In this document: positions 1-8,773 of the stretch, one piece after another
Position numbering within the stretch: position 1 is the first letter of the stretch
How the letters are laid out: every line of letters starts with the position of its first letter
Origin: Bacteroidaceae bacterium
GTDB taxonomy: Bacteria > Bacteroidota > Bacteroidia > Bacteroidales > Bacteroidaceae
Reading direction: 5' to 3'
Length of the DNA: 64,000 bases
Assembly (NCBI GenBank): GCA_024401215.1
Contig: JAKSLL010000010.1
Coordinates: 1-64,000 of the forward strand
Made by a program: the position numbers and the translations under genes
Notes under the pieces: model-generated
What the model saw: only the letters and a program-made list of their open reading frames with translations
Told to the model about the DNA's origin: nothing
Database searches by the model: none

Positions 1-55
1 TTAACTTCTCTTTAACTACCCTTTAACTACACAACAAGTGGAGCGAAACTTGTAT
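1..55. repeat. 55-bp repeat, inverted perfect copy at 39076-39130
   Basis: Bases 1-55 are the exact reverse complement of 39076-39130. The unit holds spaced TTTAACTA motifs followed by a small inverted repeat (ACAAGTGGAGCGAAACTTGT). It lies in the gene-free stretch ahead of the first gene. The rest of 56-295 shows only a fragment of another dispersed repeat (134-156) and no coding sequence I can support. The window edge may cut the element. Confidence 0.8.
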
Positions 56-133
56 GTTTTATTCTGCTTCTTTATGTAGCATTGTTCCGTAAGGCAAGGT
101 AACGTTGTTGGGCAGAGTTGCAAACTATGTGAG

Positions 134-156
134 ATAAGTAGATGTTCAAAATTATT
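134..156. repeat. Fragment of the AAGTAGRTGTTCAAAA dispersed element
   Basis: This 23-bp stretch matches the left arm of the 80-bp palindromic element at 42413-42492 and the single-ended copy at 35331-35374. Here the second arm is missing, so it looks like a truncated copy. Confidence 0.6.
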
Positions 157-295
157 CGACCTGTACTTTAACAAAAAACAAAATCAAGACAAAGGCGATA
201 AACAAGAGATAAACAGCAGTCTCATTAAACATGCTATTTCCGAATGGTGTTTATTTCTTGTTTACACTTTAACCACTCGAAATTATTTGCAGTTC

Positions 296-327
296 ATTGG
301 TTTGTGTGAAAAAAATACATAACTTTG
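296..327 (+). promoter_or_regulatory. Bacteroidota-type promoter for the lipoprotein gene
   Basis: TAACTTTG at 320-327 matches the -7 consensus TAnnTTTG. An ATTG at 296-299 sits 20 nt upstream as a near-match to the -33 TTTG. The start codon follows 28 nt later. Confidence 0.55.
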
Positions 328-355
328 CATATCGTTTGATAAACAACACATCATA

Positions 356-736
356 ATGAAAAAGTTTATATCTCTCAGCGCAATAGTTATCTGCGCATTG
401 CTATCAAGCTGCGGTTTAACTCAAAATTCAGCAACAAATGTTAACACAATCCAAACAAATGTAGTATTGAAGGAAGCAAACTACAGAGTGATAGGTCAGG
501 TGAAGGGCGAAAGCAAGCAAAGTTATATGCTGTTCCTCATAGGCGGTCTGTCTAAACACTCATGTGAGCAGTCTGCTATTCAGGACATGTTCAACAAGGC
601 AGACCTCAGATACGGCGCCCGAGCTATCGTGAATGTCAATGTCATGTACCGCAACCAGGGTTACATATTGTTCGGCAAGAAGAAAGCTGTTGCTACAGGT
701 ACATTGATAGAGTTTATTGACAAAGAGGAAAAGTAA
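356..736 (+). CDS. Putative lipoprotein of unknown function (126 aa)
   Basis: The N-terminus is a lipoprotein signal: a basic MKK start, a hydrophobic stretch and a lipobox ending LLSSC, with the lipidated Cys near residue 19. The mature part of about 107 residues has a central motif (YMLFLIGGLSKHSCE) and a conserved-looking C-terminal part that resembles small Bacteroidales lipoproteins with an NVNVMYRNQ...LFGKKK..ATGT pattern. I cannot assign a function. It is probably anchored in the outer or inner membrane facing the periplasm. The gene stands alone on the plus strand behind its own promoter, and tdk follows 75 bp later with a separate promoter. Confidence 0.8.
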   Translation: MKKFISLSAIVICALLSSCGLTQNSATNVNTIQTNVVLKEANYRVIGQVKGESKQSYMLFLIGGLSKHSCEQSAIQDMFNKADLRYGARAIVNVNVMYRNQGYILFGKKKAVATGTLIEFIDKEEK

Positions 737-759
737 AGTTTAACTTTTGTTAATTTTTC

Positions 760-791
760 TTTGGTAATTCAAAATTAACTAATTACCTTTG
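760..791 (+). promoter_or_regulatory. Promoter for tdk-cysE
   Basis: TTTG at 760-763, a 20-nt spacer and TACCTTTG at 784-791 fit the Bacteroidota sigma-ABfr consensus. The first in-frame ATG is at 812. Confidence 0.6.
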
Positions 792-811
792 TCTCAAAAT
801 TATTATACACG

Positions 812-1399
812 ATGTCAACATTAGCGTTTAGAGGTGGCGAGATGAGCCATCGAGGAAGAGTTGAGGTGATTTGCGGAAGCATGTTCTCTGGTAAGACAGA
901 GGAACTGATACGCAGAGTGAAGAGAGCGCATATAGCCCATCAGAAGGTTGAAATCTTCAAGCCAGCTATTGACACCCGATACAGCGACGATGACGTGGTG
1001 AGCCATGAGGGTGTAGCCATACAAAGCCGACCTGTGGAAAATGCCGAGAGCATACTTCTCATGGGAAGCAACAGCGATGTAGTGGGAATTGACGAAGCGC
1101 AGTTTTTTGACTACAACCTCGTGGATGTCTGCAATAAGCTTGCTGACAAAGGCGTGAGGGTGATTGTGGCAGGGCTTGACATCGATTATACAGGTAAGCC
1201 TTTCGGACCTATGCCCAACCTCTGTGCAATAGCAGACGAGGTGCTGAAGGTGCATGCTATATGTGTGAGATGTGGCAGTCTTGCCTACATAAGCCACAGA
1301 TTGATGAAAGGTGACGAACAGGTGCAGCTCGGTGCAGCAAACGAATACGAGCCATTGTGCCGCGAATGCTATCGCAAAGCAATAATTCTTGGTAAATAA
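812..1399 (+). CDS. tdk: Thymidine kinase
   Basis: This type II thymidine kinase phosphorylates thymidine to dTMP with ATP in the pyrimidine salvage pathway in the cytosol. A P-loop GSMFSGKT lies at about residues 22-29, followed by the Walker-B-like DEAQFF around residue 94. A zinc-binding set of cysteines (CVRC and CREC) lies in the C-terminal lasso region. The 195-aa length is normal for the family. A second ATG at 842 (MSHRGRVEV) is preceded by GAGGTGGCGAG and could be the true start, giving 185 aa. I keep 812 because it fits the promoter spacing, but the choice is uncertain. The stop codon abuts the ATG of cysE, so the two are probably co-transcribed. Confidence 0.95.
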   Translation: MSTLAFRGGEMSHRGRVEVICGSMFSGKTEELIRRVKRAHIAHQKVEIFKPAIDTRYSDDDVVSHEGVAIQSRPVENAESILLMGSNSDVVGIDEAQFFDYNLVDVCNKLADKGVRVIVAGLDIDYTGKPFGPMPNLCAIADEVLKVHAICVRCGSLAYISHRLMKGDEQVQLGAANEYEPLCRECYRKAIILGK

Positions 1400-2317
1400 A
1401 TGAGCGCTAAGACATTTTCTGAAATATTGACAAACACAGTTGAAGAGCTTGCTTGTCCTGAGTCGTATAAGGACCTCTATCACGAACACAGCGACGGTGT
1501 GCCGCTGCCTTCGGGTGAGGTGCTCCAGAAGATTATAGACCTCACAAGAGGTATCATCTTCCCTGGGTATTATGGTCAGTCATCCATAAACAAAAATACT
1601 CTCAAATATCATTTAGGCGTGGACATAGAGCAGCTTTACCAGCTGCTTGTCACACAGATACAGGCTGGGCTATCTTTCTCCAACTTCGAGGAAGGAACAG
1701 CAGTGTTTGCCGCTTACAGCCAGACAACCATCAACACAGAGATGCGTCGTATGGCTGAAGACAGAGCGGAGAAGTTCATAGGAAAGCTGCCTGAGCTCAG
1801 GCGCATCCTTGCCACCGATGTTGTGGCAGCATTCAATGGCGACCCTGCAGCCAAGAATTACGGTGAAATCATCAGCTGCTACCCTGTAATCAAAGAACTA
1901 ACTATCTACCGCATAGCCCACGAGCTGTGGAATCTCGAAGTGCCGCTCATACCGCGTATGCTGACAGAGATGGCTCACTCGGAAACAGGCATCGACATAC
2001 ACCCAGGGGCAACCATCGGAGAGTATTTCACTATCGACCATGGAACGGGCGTAGTGATTGGCGAGACATGCATCATAGGTAGGAACGTGAAACTCTACCA
2101 GGGAGTGACCTTAGGAGCAAAGAGCTTCCCTCTCGATGCCGATGGCAACCCAATAAAAGGCATACCACGCCATCCGATACTTGAAGATGATGTGATAGTT
2201 TACTCCAACGCTTCAATCCTCGGACGAATAACCATAGGCAAAGGTGCAACAATTGGCGGAAACATTTGGGTGACGCAAGATGTACCAGCAGGCACAAGCA
2301 TAACACAAAAGCGCTAA
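1400..2317 (+). CDS. cysE: Serine O-acetyltransferase
   Basis: It transfers acetyl from acetyl-CoA to L-serine to give O-acetylserine, the precursor of cysteine. The N-terminal about 190 residues form the helical SAT domain. The C-terminal half is a left-handed beta-helix of hexapeptide repeats, seen as GIDIHPGATIG, FTIDHGTGVVIGET and VKLYQGVTLGAKSF; the DHGTG region contains the catalytic His/Asp of the family. The 305-aa length matches the long SAT form. Its start codon directly follows the tdk stop with no gap, so translation may be coupled. The protein ends with ...TSITQKR, without an obvious cysteine-synthase-binding C-terminal Ile. Confidence 0.93.
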   Translation: MSAKTFSEILTNTVEELACPESYKDLYHEHSDGVPLPSGEVLQKIIDLTRGIIFPGYYGQSSINKNTLKYHLGVDIEQLYQLLVTQIQAGLSFSNFEEGTAVFAAYSQTTINTEMRRMAEDRAEKFIGKLPELRRILATDVVAAFNGDPAAKNYGEIISCYPVIKELTIYRIAHELWNLEVPLIPRMLTEMAHSETGIDIHPGATIGEYFTIDHGTGVVIGETCIIGRNVKLYQGVTLGAKSFPLDADGNPIKGIPRHPILEDDVIVYSNASILGRITIGKGATIGGNIWVTQDVPAGTSITQKR

Positions 2318-2426
2318 GCAGGTGTGTGCATAAAAATTCAAGTCAAAGTACCCCTACTTAGTAACATGTAAAAAATAACTTATTTCTTACACGTTACTTA
2401 ATATAAGACAATCATATTCCACTTTT

Positions 2427-4205
2427 ATGGAAGAATTTAAAATAATAGCAAAAACATTTCAGGGACTCGAAGAAGTCCTTGCAAAAGAACTTATCAATTT
2501 AGGTGCTAACAATGTTGAGATTGGTCGCAGAATGGTTGCCTTCACCGGTGACCAGGGGATGCTCTACAAGGCAAACTTCTGCACACGCACCGCAGTCAAA
2601 GTACTTAAGCCTATCAAGGAGTTCAAGGCTACAGATGCCGACGAGGTGTACGAGCAGGTAAAGAAGATTGACTGGTCTGAATACATGGATGTGAAAAACA
2701 CATTCCTCGTTGACTCAGTTATCTTCTCTGATAACTTCACACACTCCAAGTTTGTGGCATACCGCACAAAGGACGCCATTGCCGACTACTGGAGAGAGAA
2801 GACTGGAGACAGGCCTAATGTAGGCATCAGCAATCCTGACTTGCGCATCAATGTGCACATTGCTGACGAAGCTGTAACCATCTCGCTCGACTCTTCAGGC
2901 GAAAGCCTTCACCAGCGAGGCTATAAGACTGCCACAACAGCCGCACCTATCAATGAAGTGCTCGCTGCCGGTCTCATACTCCTTACAGGTTGGGATGGCG
3001 AATGTGACTTCATCGACCCATTCTGCGGTTCAGGAACAATACTCATCGAGGCAGCCCTCATCGCCCTCAACATCTACCCTGGAGTGTTCCGCAAGGAATA
3101 TGCATTCGAGAAGTGGAAAGACTTCGACTCCGACCTCTTTGACCGCATCTATAACGATGACAGCCAGGAGCGAGACTTCGACCATAAGATATATGGATAT
3201 GACATCAACAGACAGGCAGTACAGATTGCTACTGGCAATGTGCTGAATGCCGGCGTGAAAGATATAGTAAGCGTAGAGCAGCGAGATTTCTATGAGTTTG
3301 AGAAGCCTCTTGACAAGGCAATAATGGTGACAAACCCACCTTATGGAGAGCGCATCACTACAGATGACATCTATGACCTCTACGACACCATAGGAAAAAA
3401 TCTCAAGCAGAGATTTGTGGGCAATGACGCATGGATCATCACCTACCATGAGGAGCTGTTCCAGAAGATAGGCTTCCGCCCATCAACAAAATACGCACTC
3501 TTCAACGGATCGCTCGAATGCGAATTCCGCAAATATCAGATTTTCGACGGCAAGCTCAGCGACCGACGCGAAGAGGGACTTGACATCAAGACTGAAGATG
3601 AGCGCAAGCACAACAAGATGTTCAAGCCTCACAAGAAGAATGAAGATGGCGATTGGAACGCAGAAAGAAAGACTGATGACGAAAGCCACTACTTCAAGTC
3701 TAAGCCTTACAAGGACGAGAGACGCAAGAAAGAAGAAGAGCGCGACAGCAGAAGACGTGAAAAGAATGGCGGATTCGACAATGAGGATTACAAGAAGAGC
3801 GACAGCCGTGAGGACCGCTTTGCTGAACGCCGAATGATGTTTGAGGCTGCCGACGCCGAAGAGGCTGAAATCATCAACCGACACCTCGGAAAATGGGGCG
3901 ACAGAATTGAGAGGGCAAAGACAAATGACTCTAAAGACCGCAAGGGAGGATTTGGAGGCTTCTCTAAAGACCGCAAAGGTGGCCCTAGCTCAAGGGACGA
4001 AAGAAGAGATTCAAGAGACTCAAGACAGGCTGAACGCAAGAGTTTCTTCAGCGGCAGAGACGACCAGAGAAAATCGTTTGACGGGGGTCGCAGAGACTCA
4101 CGAGACGAGAGACGTCCACGCCGAGATGGTGAGAAGCCTGCTCGTAAATTTGACGGACAGAAAGGCGGAGGTCGTCCGTTTCAAGGAAAAAGGGATAAGA
4201 AGTAG
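2427..4205 (+). CDS. THUMP-domain class I 23S rRNA methyltransferase (RlmL N-half-like) with long charged tail
   Basis: The first about 370 residues form a THUMP domain plus a Rossmann methyltransferase domain of the RlmL/YcbY N2-guanine family. They include FIDPFCGSGTILIEAAL (SAM binding) and the catalytic NPPYGER at about residue 303. Residues 380-592 form a low-complexity tail rich in Lys, Arg, Asp, Glu, Gly and Ser, with repeated RKGGFGGFSKDRKGG and RRDSRD units; it is probably disordered and RNA-binding. The enzyme should methylate a guanine of 23S rRNA. The last 158 bp of coding sequence overlap the convergent tatD gene, so the tail is under a dual coding constraint. It follows cysE by 109 bp on the same strand. 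Confidence 0.88.
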   Translation: MEEFKIIAKTFQGLEEVLAKELINLGANNVEIGRRMVAFTGDQGMLYKANFCTRTAVKVLKPIKEFKATDADEVYEQVKKIDWSEYMDVKNTFLVDSVIFSDNFTHSKFVAYRTKDAIADYWREKTGDRPNVGISNPDLRINVHIADEAVTISLDSSGESLHQRGYKTATTAAPINEVLAAGLILLTGWDGECDFIDPFCGSGTILIEAALIALNIYPGVFRKEYAFEKWKDFDSDLFDRIYNDDSQERDFDHKIYGYDINRQAVQIATGNVLNAGVKDIVSVEQRDFYEFEKPLDKAIMVTNPPYGERITTDDIYDLYDTIGKNLKQRFVGNDAWIITYHEELFQKIGFRPSTKYALFNGSLECEFRKYQIFDGKLSDRREEGLDIKTEDERKHNKMFKPHKKNEDGDWNAERKTDDESHYFKSKPYKDERRKKEEERDSRRREKNGGFDNEDYKKSDSREDRFAERRMMFEAADAEEAEIINRHLGKWGDRIERAKTNDSKDRKGGFGGFSKDRKGGPSSRDERRDSRDSRQAERKSFFSGRDDQRKSFDGGRRDSRDERRPRRDGEKPARKFDGQKGGGRPFQGKRDKK

Positions 4206-4701
4206 AAAACACGAAACGTAGCGTTTCGACATTATAATGATGACCAAAGGATAGCAATATTCCTTTGGTCATTATTTGTTTTGCCTGCTCTGGTTTGCCA
4301 CGAAAACCATGCACCACCCACGGCTGCGGCTCCACTCCACGGCTGCGACACGATTCGACAAGCTCTTTTCTCGCTGCAAGAAGTTCATCAAAAGCTTTCA
4401 CACAATGAACTATGACCGGCTTATGCAACTCTTCTGCCAACGCAACCTGCATCCTGAAAACCTCTATTTGACGCAATACATCGCCTCCAGAGGCTTTATC
4501 AATGCCACACTCGCCTATAGCGCACACATTGCTGCAGCACGCCTCTGTGCGCAAAATTTCAAGGCGCTCCTTCCAACCTTCATCCACTTGCCAAGGATGA
4601 AGACCAACAGAGCATTCCCGGATATTGCTGTCAAGCTCACCAGGATTGAAGTTGAGCAAGCAATCGCAAGTGTCTGGTATGTGTGTGTGAAAGTTGTACA
4701 T
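4048..4701 (-). CDS. TatD family metal-dependent hydrolase (deoxyribonuclease-like)
   Basis: This is a TIM-barrel TatD family protein of 217 aa, slightly short for the family. The metal ligands are visible in order: HTH (His5, His7), Glu64 in GECGID, His99 in VHC, His131 in VHGFRG and Asp176 in FFLETDD. Such enzymes are reported to be 3'-5' exonucleases, sometimes acting on tRNA or damaged DNA; the substrate here is unknown. The stop lies inside the convergent methyltransferase gene, and Asp176 (codon 4174-4176) is itself encoded in the overlap. The last about 25 residues after IYEQASHHLGVD are antisense to the basic tail and may have been extended after loss of an earlier stop. It is the last gene of the minus-strand run from DUF4271 and hemD. 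Confidence 0.85.
   Translation of the reverse strand: MYNFHTHIPDTCDCLLNFNPGELDSNIRECSVGLHPWQVDEGWKERLEILRTEACCSNVCAIGECGIDKASGGDVLRQIEVFRMQVALAEELHKPVIVHCVKAFDELLAARKELVESCRSRGVEPQPWVVHGFRGKPEQAKQIMTKGILLSFGHHYNVETLRFVFSTSYPFFLETDDLRLSVRQIYEQASHHLGVDVSRLVSLCDPRQTIFSGRLCR
4241..4271 (+). terminator. Hairpin inside tatD, probable terminator of the rRNA methyltransferase transcript
   Basis: TGACCAAAGGA (4241-4251) and TCCTTTGGTCA (4261-4271) form a perfect 11-bp stem with a 9-nt loop, followed by TTATTTGTTTTG. It lies 36 nt after the methyltransferase stop and within the tatD coding region on the other strand. A second small hairpin, CGAAACG-TAG-CGTTTCG, lies at 4212-4228. Confidence 0.6.
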
Positions 4702-4744
4702 ACTATTAAACGGGAGTTAATAGGAGATAGTGGAAAAACAGGAG

Positions 4745-4767
4745 ATAAGTAGATGTCACCTACTTAG
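4745..4767. repeat. Collapsed copy of the AAGTAGRTG palindromic element
   Basis: ATAAGTAGATG runs directly into TCACCTACTTA, making a near-perfect 23-bp palindrome. It looks like the two ends of the dispersed element at 42413-42492 with the centre removed. It sits between tatD and yidD. Confidence 0.5.
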
Positions 4768-4797
4768 CAATATTATCTATCAGTCAAATCTGCAAAC

Positions 4798-5055
4798 TTA
4801 CCAATGAAATTTATCTGGCACAGGGTCGTATCCGCTGCCTCCCCACGGATGACACCGCAAGATGCGACGACATGCCAAATACAACCCTCCAAATGGACCA
4901 TGCTTTTTTATAGCCTCAACAGCATAGGCTGAACACGTTGGGGTGAACCGGCAAGAAGGAGGAGTGAGAGGTGAGATGCAAGTGCGATAGAAATATATAG
5001 GAAGCAGCAAAATCCAAGACAGGATTTTAGCAAAAAAAGAAAATAGACGTTTCAT
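4798..5055 (-). CDS. yidD: Membrane protein insertion efficiency factor YidD
   Basis: YidD is a small membrane-associated protein thought to assist YidC in inserting inner-membrane proteins. The 85-aa sequence shows the family core: [20 protein letters not shown] with three conserved cysteines, then [21 protein letters not shown] and [13 protein letters not shown]. The N-terminus is hydrophobic and amphipathic. Its start overlaps the rnpA stop by 4 bp (ATGA arrangement), the classic rnpA-yidD pairing. The usual neighbours rpmH and yidC are not in this window. Confidence 0.95.
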   Translation of the reverse strand: MKRLFSFFAKILSWILLLPIYFYRTCISPLTPPSCRFTPTCSAYAVEAIKKHGPFGGLYLACRRILRCHPWGGSGYDPVPDKFHW

Positions 5056-5441
5056 ATTTTCTCAGCAACACGCACAAGAGCTTTGGAAATGCTTTTATTG
5101 ACCTGGCTGAACGAAGGCATCTTGTCGGTGATGCAGATGAAAGCCATTGCTATGCGGTAATCCTTATCTTCGAGAGCCTTCCAAAGAATGCCTTTCTGTG
5201 TGCGGTATGCCTCCCTCACAAGGCGTTTCATACGATTGCGGTCAACAGCATGATGGAAACGCTTTTTAGGCACAGAAATGAGCACAGACACAGGAGGGAG
5301 TGATGCGTCTTTGTCTAGTTTCATGTAAACAACTCGCAGGGGAAAAGCAGCCATAGAGCTGTTTCCTCCTGCGAAAAGTTTATCTATTATGAGTTTACTG
5401 TCAAGGCGCTCAGCCTTGCAAAAACTATTCTTCATTATCAC
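5052..5441 (-). CDS. rnpA: Ribonuclease P protein component
   Basis: This is the protein subunit of RNase P, which helps the catalytic RNA remove 5' leaders from pre-tRNAs. The 129-aa protein shows the signature [13 protein letters not shown] around residues 72-84, preceded by [19 protein letters not shown], which forms the RNA-binding cleft. Length is typical for Bacteroidales. Two methionines (MIMKNSF) could serve as start; I give the longer form. hemD lies 30 bp upstream on the same strand and yidD overlaps its end. Confidence 0.94.
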   Translation of the reverse strand: MIMKNSFCKAERLDSKLIIDKLFAGGNSSMAAFPLRVVYMKLDKDASLPPVSVLISVPKKRFHHAVDRNRMKRLVREAYRTQKGILWKALEDKDYRIAMAFICITDKMPSFSQVNKSISKALVRVAEKI

Positions 5442-5471
5442 TTGTTGCCGCTTATGCGGAATACATACTTA

Positions 5472-6209
5472 TTACTGACACTTAGCGTAAGCCTCGATGA
5501 TTGCAGGAACAGAGCGGAGTTCTGCTGTTGGCTGATAGTCAACACGCAAGCCAGCGTCTTCTGCAGCCTTGATGGTTTTAGCTCCAAGACAAGCAACCTT
5601 GATGTCCTCCTGCTTGAATTCTGGGAAATTCTTCATAAGAGAATGAATACCCTCTGGAGAGAAGAATACAAGCATATTATAGTCAAAAGCCTCATCTGGA
5701 CCAAAATCATTTGTAACAGTATAATACATCACAGCTTCATCATGCTGAAGTCCTGCCTCATCGAGCATGTTCTTAATCTCATCAGTATGGACTGATGACT
5801 GAGGAACAAAATAGTTTTCAGCCTTATGCTTCACCATAATAGGGATGAGGTCTGCAATGCGACCGCTCTCTGGGAAGAAGTTCTTGCGCTTACGATACTG
5901 CACATACTTCTGAATGTAGAGAGACACTTGCTCAGAAACACAGAAATACTTCATGTCATCTGGAATAGTGACACGTAAATCCTTGCACAAAGCGAAAAAA
6001 TGGTCGATAGCATGACGAGAGGTAAAAACGACTGCTGTGTGTCCTGGTATCTGCACACGCTGCGCACGAAAATCTTTAGCCGACATAGGCTCTACCTTTA
6101 TAAAAGGACGAAAAACCAAGTCAAGATTATATTTTGCCGCTACGTCGAAATAAGGCGACTTTTCAGTTTGTGGTTTAGGTTGAGATACTAAGATCTTTGT
6201 TGCCATCAA
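5472..6209 (-). CDS. hemD: Uroporphyrinogen-III synthase
   Basis: HemD closes hydroxymethylbilane to uroporphyrinogen III in tetrapyrrole biosynthesis. The 245-aa protein has the two-domain, weakly conserved HemD pattern: an N-terminal ILVSQPKPQTEKSPYFDVAAKYNLDL segment, VFTSRHAIDHFFAL in the first domain, and FFSPEGIHSLMKNFPEF with VACLGAKTIKAAEDAGLRVDYQPT in the second, which are hallmark segments. Its start overlaps the end of the DUF4271 gene by 4 bp (ATGA), so the two are translationally linked, as commonly seen in Bacteroidales. Two adjacent methionines begin the protein. Confidence 0.88.
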   Translation of the reverse strand: MMATKILVSQPKPQTEKSPYFDVAAKYNLDLVFRPFIKVEPMSAKDFRAQRVQIPGHTAVVFTSRHAIDHFFALCKDLRVTIPDDMKYFCVSEQVSLYIQKYVQYRKRKNFFPESGRIADLIPIMVKHKAENYFVPQSSVHTDEIKNMLDEAGLQHDEAVMYYTVTNDFGPDEAFDYNMLVFFSPEGIHSLMKNFPEFKQEDIKVACLGAKTIKAAEDAGLRVDYQPTAELRSVPAIIEAYAKCQ

Positions 6210-7171
6210 TATATCAAATTTTTGACTATAATACTATTGGTTAACCAGCTTAACAAATTCCACAAAACGAGGGCTGGTATCAATTCTACGCTGCAAAAGT
6301 ACAAAAAAACAAGCATACTTCCATACTTTTTTGTCTTAAAGTTGGCAAATAGCTTGAATAACAGAAGCAATTCATATATTATCCCTACAAAAACAGCTAC
6401 ATTAGTTACTATTCCTAAACTGTCTTCGAAGAAAATCACAACAAGTGAAATAGGGAATAAAAGGAAGCTTGTAATGGCTGTCAAAAACAGATAGCCCTGC
6501 ATCCATACCTTACGCGATTCACGGTCGAAAAACACCCAGTTGACAATGGAATACAGCCATGCCTTGAAATATACAAAAACAATGTACACGGCAAATCCTA
6601 CGGCAAATATCCAATAAGGCACACCTAACACTACATTGAACTCGTATTTGTCGGCAAGGTGGTTGAAATACACAAACGAAAGGCTTATGCCACTAATCAC
6701 TGTGAGCAAGGAGATGATGTTCACTCCGCCAGAAGTATCATTTGGCGTTTCATCACTATATTTTCGCTTTGTAGAAAAAAACTCCTTGAAGCGATACACA
6801 AGAGACTCTCGTGTTCGATATACGATGAAAGACATAAGGAAAAACATGAATAACAAACCACCCACAAGCACATCATCGTTTGCCACAGTATAGCTTCTCT
6901 CTTTCATTGGCACGGTATGCTCAGGCAGAGTGACTCCCACCTTGTAGTGGTCGCTGCTGGTGATGAAATTTGTGTCAGGAACAAACGGCATGAGTTCGAT
7001 GGCAGCCTCATCAACAGGCTGCCAGTCGAAACAAGGAACAGAGTACGCCGTATCGGGCTCTACCATGAAGTCGTCGAATAGCCACTCGTCATCCTGCCAC
7101 GCAGAATCATCATTAGTTTCCTGCGGGCTATAAGAGTTGTCAATGACCAGTGTATCTGCTGTTTCTTCCAT
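6206..7171 (-). CDS. DUF4271 domain membrane protein
   Basis: This 321-aa protein begins with an acidic soluble stretch of about 90 residues (many Asp/Glu, few Lys/Arg). About seven hydrophobic segments then start near residue 100 (VLVGGLLFMFFLMSFIV) and run to the C-terminus. It matches the DUF4271 pattern found next to hemD in Bacteroidota. The function is unknown; position suggests a role linked to envelope or tetrapyrrole metabolism, but that is inference. The end overlaps hemD by 4 bp. Upstream lies a 118-bp gap after metK without a clear promoter match. Confidence 0.82.
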   Translation of the reverse strand: MEETADTLVIDNSYSPQETNDDSAWQDDEWLFDDFMVEPDTAYSVPCFDWQPVDEAAIELMPFVPDTNFITSSDHYKVGVTLPEHTVPMKERSYTVANDDVLVGGLLFMFFLMSFIVYRTRESLVYRFKEFFSTKRKYSDETPNDTSGGVNIISLLTVISGISLSFVYFNHLADKYEFNVVLGVPYWIFAVGFAVYIVFVYFKAWLYSIVNWVFFDRESRKVWMQGYLFLTAITSFLLFPISLVVIFFEDSLGIVTNVAVFVGIIYELLLLFKLFANFKTKKYGSMLVFLYFCSVELIPALVLWNLLSWLTNSIIVKNLIY

Positions 7172-7289
7172 TTATAGTGTTGTTCTTTCACAATTTCTAT
7201 GTATTCAAATACCTTTGTCAAAACTCCCTGCATAGAGATTTGTTGTGAGGATATTTGGATGCTGACTATATAAGCTTACTCACTCAATT

Positions 7290-8615
7290 TTAGCCGAGCA
7301 AATTGAAAGTCTCCTTAATCTTTTCCACGTAATCAAGCTTCTCCCATGTGAAAAGCTCAACCTCGTAAGTTTTCTTCTCGCCAGTATAATCTTCAAACTC
7401 CTTAGTCACCTTCTCGTTCTTTCTGCCGAAATGACCGTATGCAGCTGTCTCAAGATAGATTGGATTACGAAGCTTGAGGCGGTCTTCTATAGCCTTTGGA
7501 CGAAGGTCGAAGAGGGTCTTAACCTTATTTGCAATCTCACCATCGGAAAGAGCGACCTTGCTTGTACCGTATGTGTTGACATATATGCTGACAGGCTCTG
7601 CCACACCAATGGCGTAACTAACCTGCACAAGCATCTCATCTGCCACACCTGCAGCAACCATATTCTTTGCTATATGGCGGGCAGCATAAGCTGCTGAGCG
7701 GTCAACCTTGCTTGGATCCTTTCCTGAAAAGGCGCCACCTCCATGTGCACCCTTGCCGCCATAGGTATCGACAATAATCTTACGACCTGTGAGGCCTGTG
7801 TCGCCATGAGGACCACCAATGACAAACTTACCTGTTGGATTGACAAAATATTTGATATCGTCATTGAAGAGTGCAAGCACATCCTTATTGCTTATCTCTG
7901 CTTTTACACGAGGGATGAGCACGTTTATCACATCCTCTCTGATTCTGTCAAGCATCTGCTGATCGATTTTAAGCTGCTCTTCTGCTGTAGCTCCCTCAGG
8001 TGCCTCGATGAATTCGTCATGCTGTGTTGACACAACTATGGTGTGGATGCGCTTTGGCTTGTTGTCATCGCCATACTCTATTGTCACCTGACTTTTTGAG
8101 TCTGGACGCAGATAAGTCACATCCTTGCCCTTACGGTTATATGTCATCACCTTACCCTCACGACGAATGTCGGCAAGTACACGGAGAATGAGATGTGAGA
8201 GGTCGAGTGACACAGGCATATAATTCTCTGTCTCGTTTGTAGCATAGCCAAACATCATGCCCTGGTCGCCTGCTCCTTGTTCTTCATCCTTACCGTCAAC
8301 ACCGCGGTTGATATCTTGGCTCTGCTCGTGTATAGCATTCAGCACGCCGCAGCTCTCACCATCGAACTTATAAGAGCTCTTTGTATAGCCAATCTTACGA
8401 ATTGTCTCGCGCGCGATTTTCTGCAAATCGAGATATGCAGAAGATTTCACCTCGCCAGCCATAACTACCTGGCCAGTTGTAACAAGTGTTTCGCAGGCAA
8501 CTTTTGAATCTTTGTCGAAAAACAGAAAGTTGTCAAGTACAGCATCACTAATCTGGTCACAGACTTTGTCTGGATGACCTTCTGATACTGATTCAGATGT
8601 AAATAAATAACCCAT
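7290..8615 (-). CDS. metK: S-adenosylmethionine synthetase
   Basis: MetK makes S-adenosylmethionine from methionine and ATP. The 441-aa protein shows the family motifs: [16 protein letters not shown] near residues 14-29, [12 protein letters not shown] near 113-124, and the P-loop-like [16 protein letters not shown]. It is about 50 residues longer than E. coli MetK, as is common in Bacteroidetes, with an insertion around [13 protein letters not shown]. The gene has a leader of about 225 nt that carries a probable SAM-II riboswitch close to the transcription start, so expression should fall when SAM is plentiful. Confidence 0.96.
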   Translation of the reverse strand: MGYLFTSESVSEGHPDKVCDQISDAVLDNFLFFDKDSKVACETLVTTGQVVMAGEVKSSAYLDLQKIARETIRKIGYTKSSYKFDGESCGVLNAIHEQSQDINRGVDGKDEEQGAGDQGMMFGYATNETENYMPVSLDLSHLILRVLADIRREGKVMTYNRKGKDVTYLRPDSKSQVTIEYGDDNKPKRIHTIVVSTQHDEFIEAPEGATAEEQLKIDQQMLDRIREDVINVLIPRVKAEISNKDVLALFNDDIKYFVNPTGKFVIGGPHGDTGLTGRKIIVDTYGGKGAHGGGAFSGKDPSKVDRSAAYAARHIAKNMVAAGVADEMLVQVSYAIGVAEPVSIYVNTYGTSKVALSDGEIANKVKTLFDLRPKAIEDRLKLRNPIYLETAAYGHFGRKNEKVTKEFEDYTGEKKTYEVELFTWEKLDYVEKIKETFNLLG

Positions 8616-8773
8616 ATTATGAATTAAGAATTAGAATTAAGAATCAGATTCATGCATAGACAGCAAGATATCATGATTCAAAATCGCGTTAATAAATAAA
8701 TGGGAAAGAAATTGGGAATAATGCACTGACATTCATTACTGAAAAACTTAAATACGGTTTTTCATCAAAATGT

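Noticed and set aside
4276..4752. Plus-strand frame of 158 residues opposite tatD
   Set aside because: The minus-strand frame has all TatD metal ligands; the plus frame has no recognisable domain or promoter.
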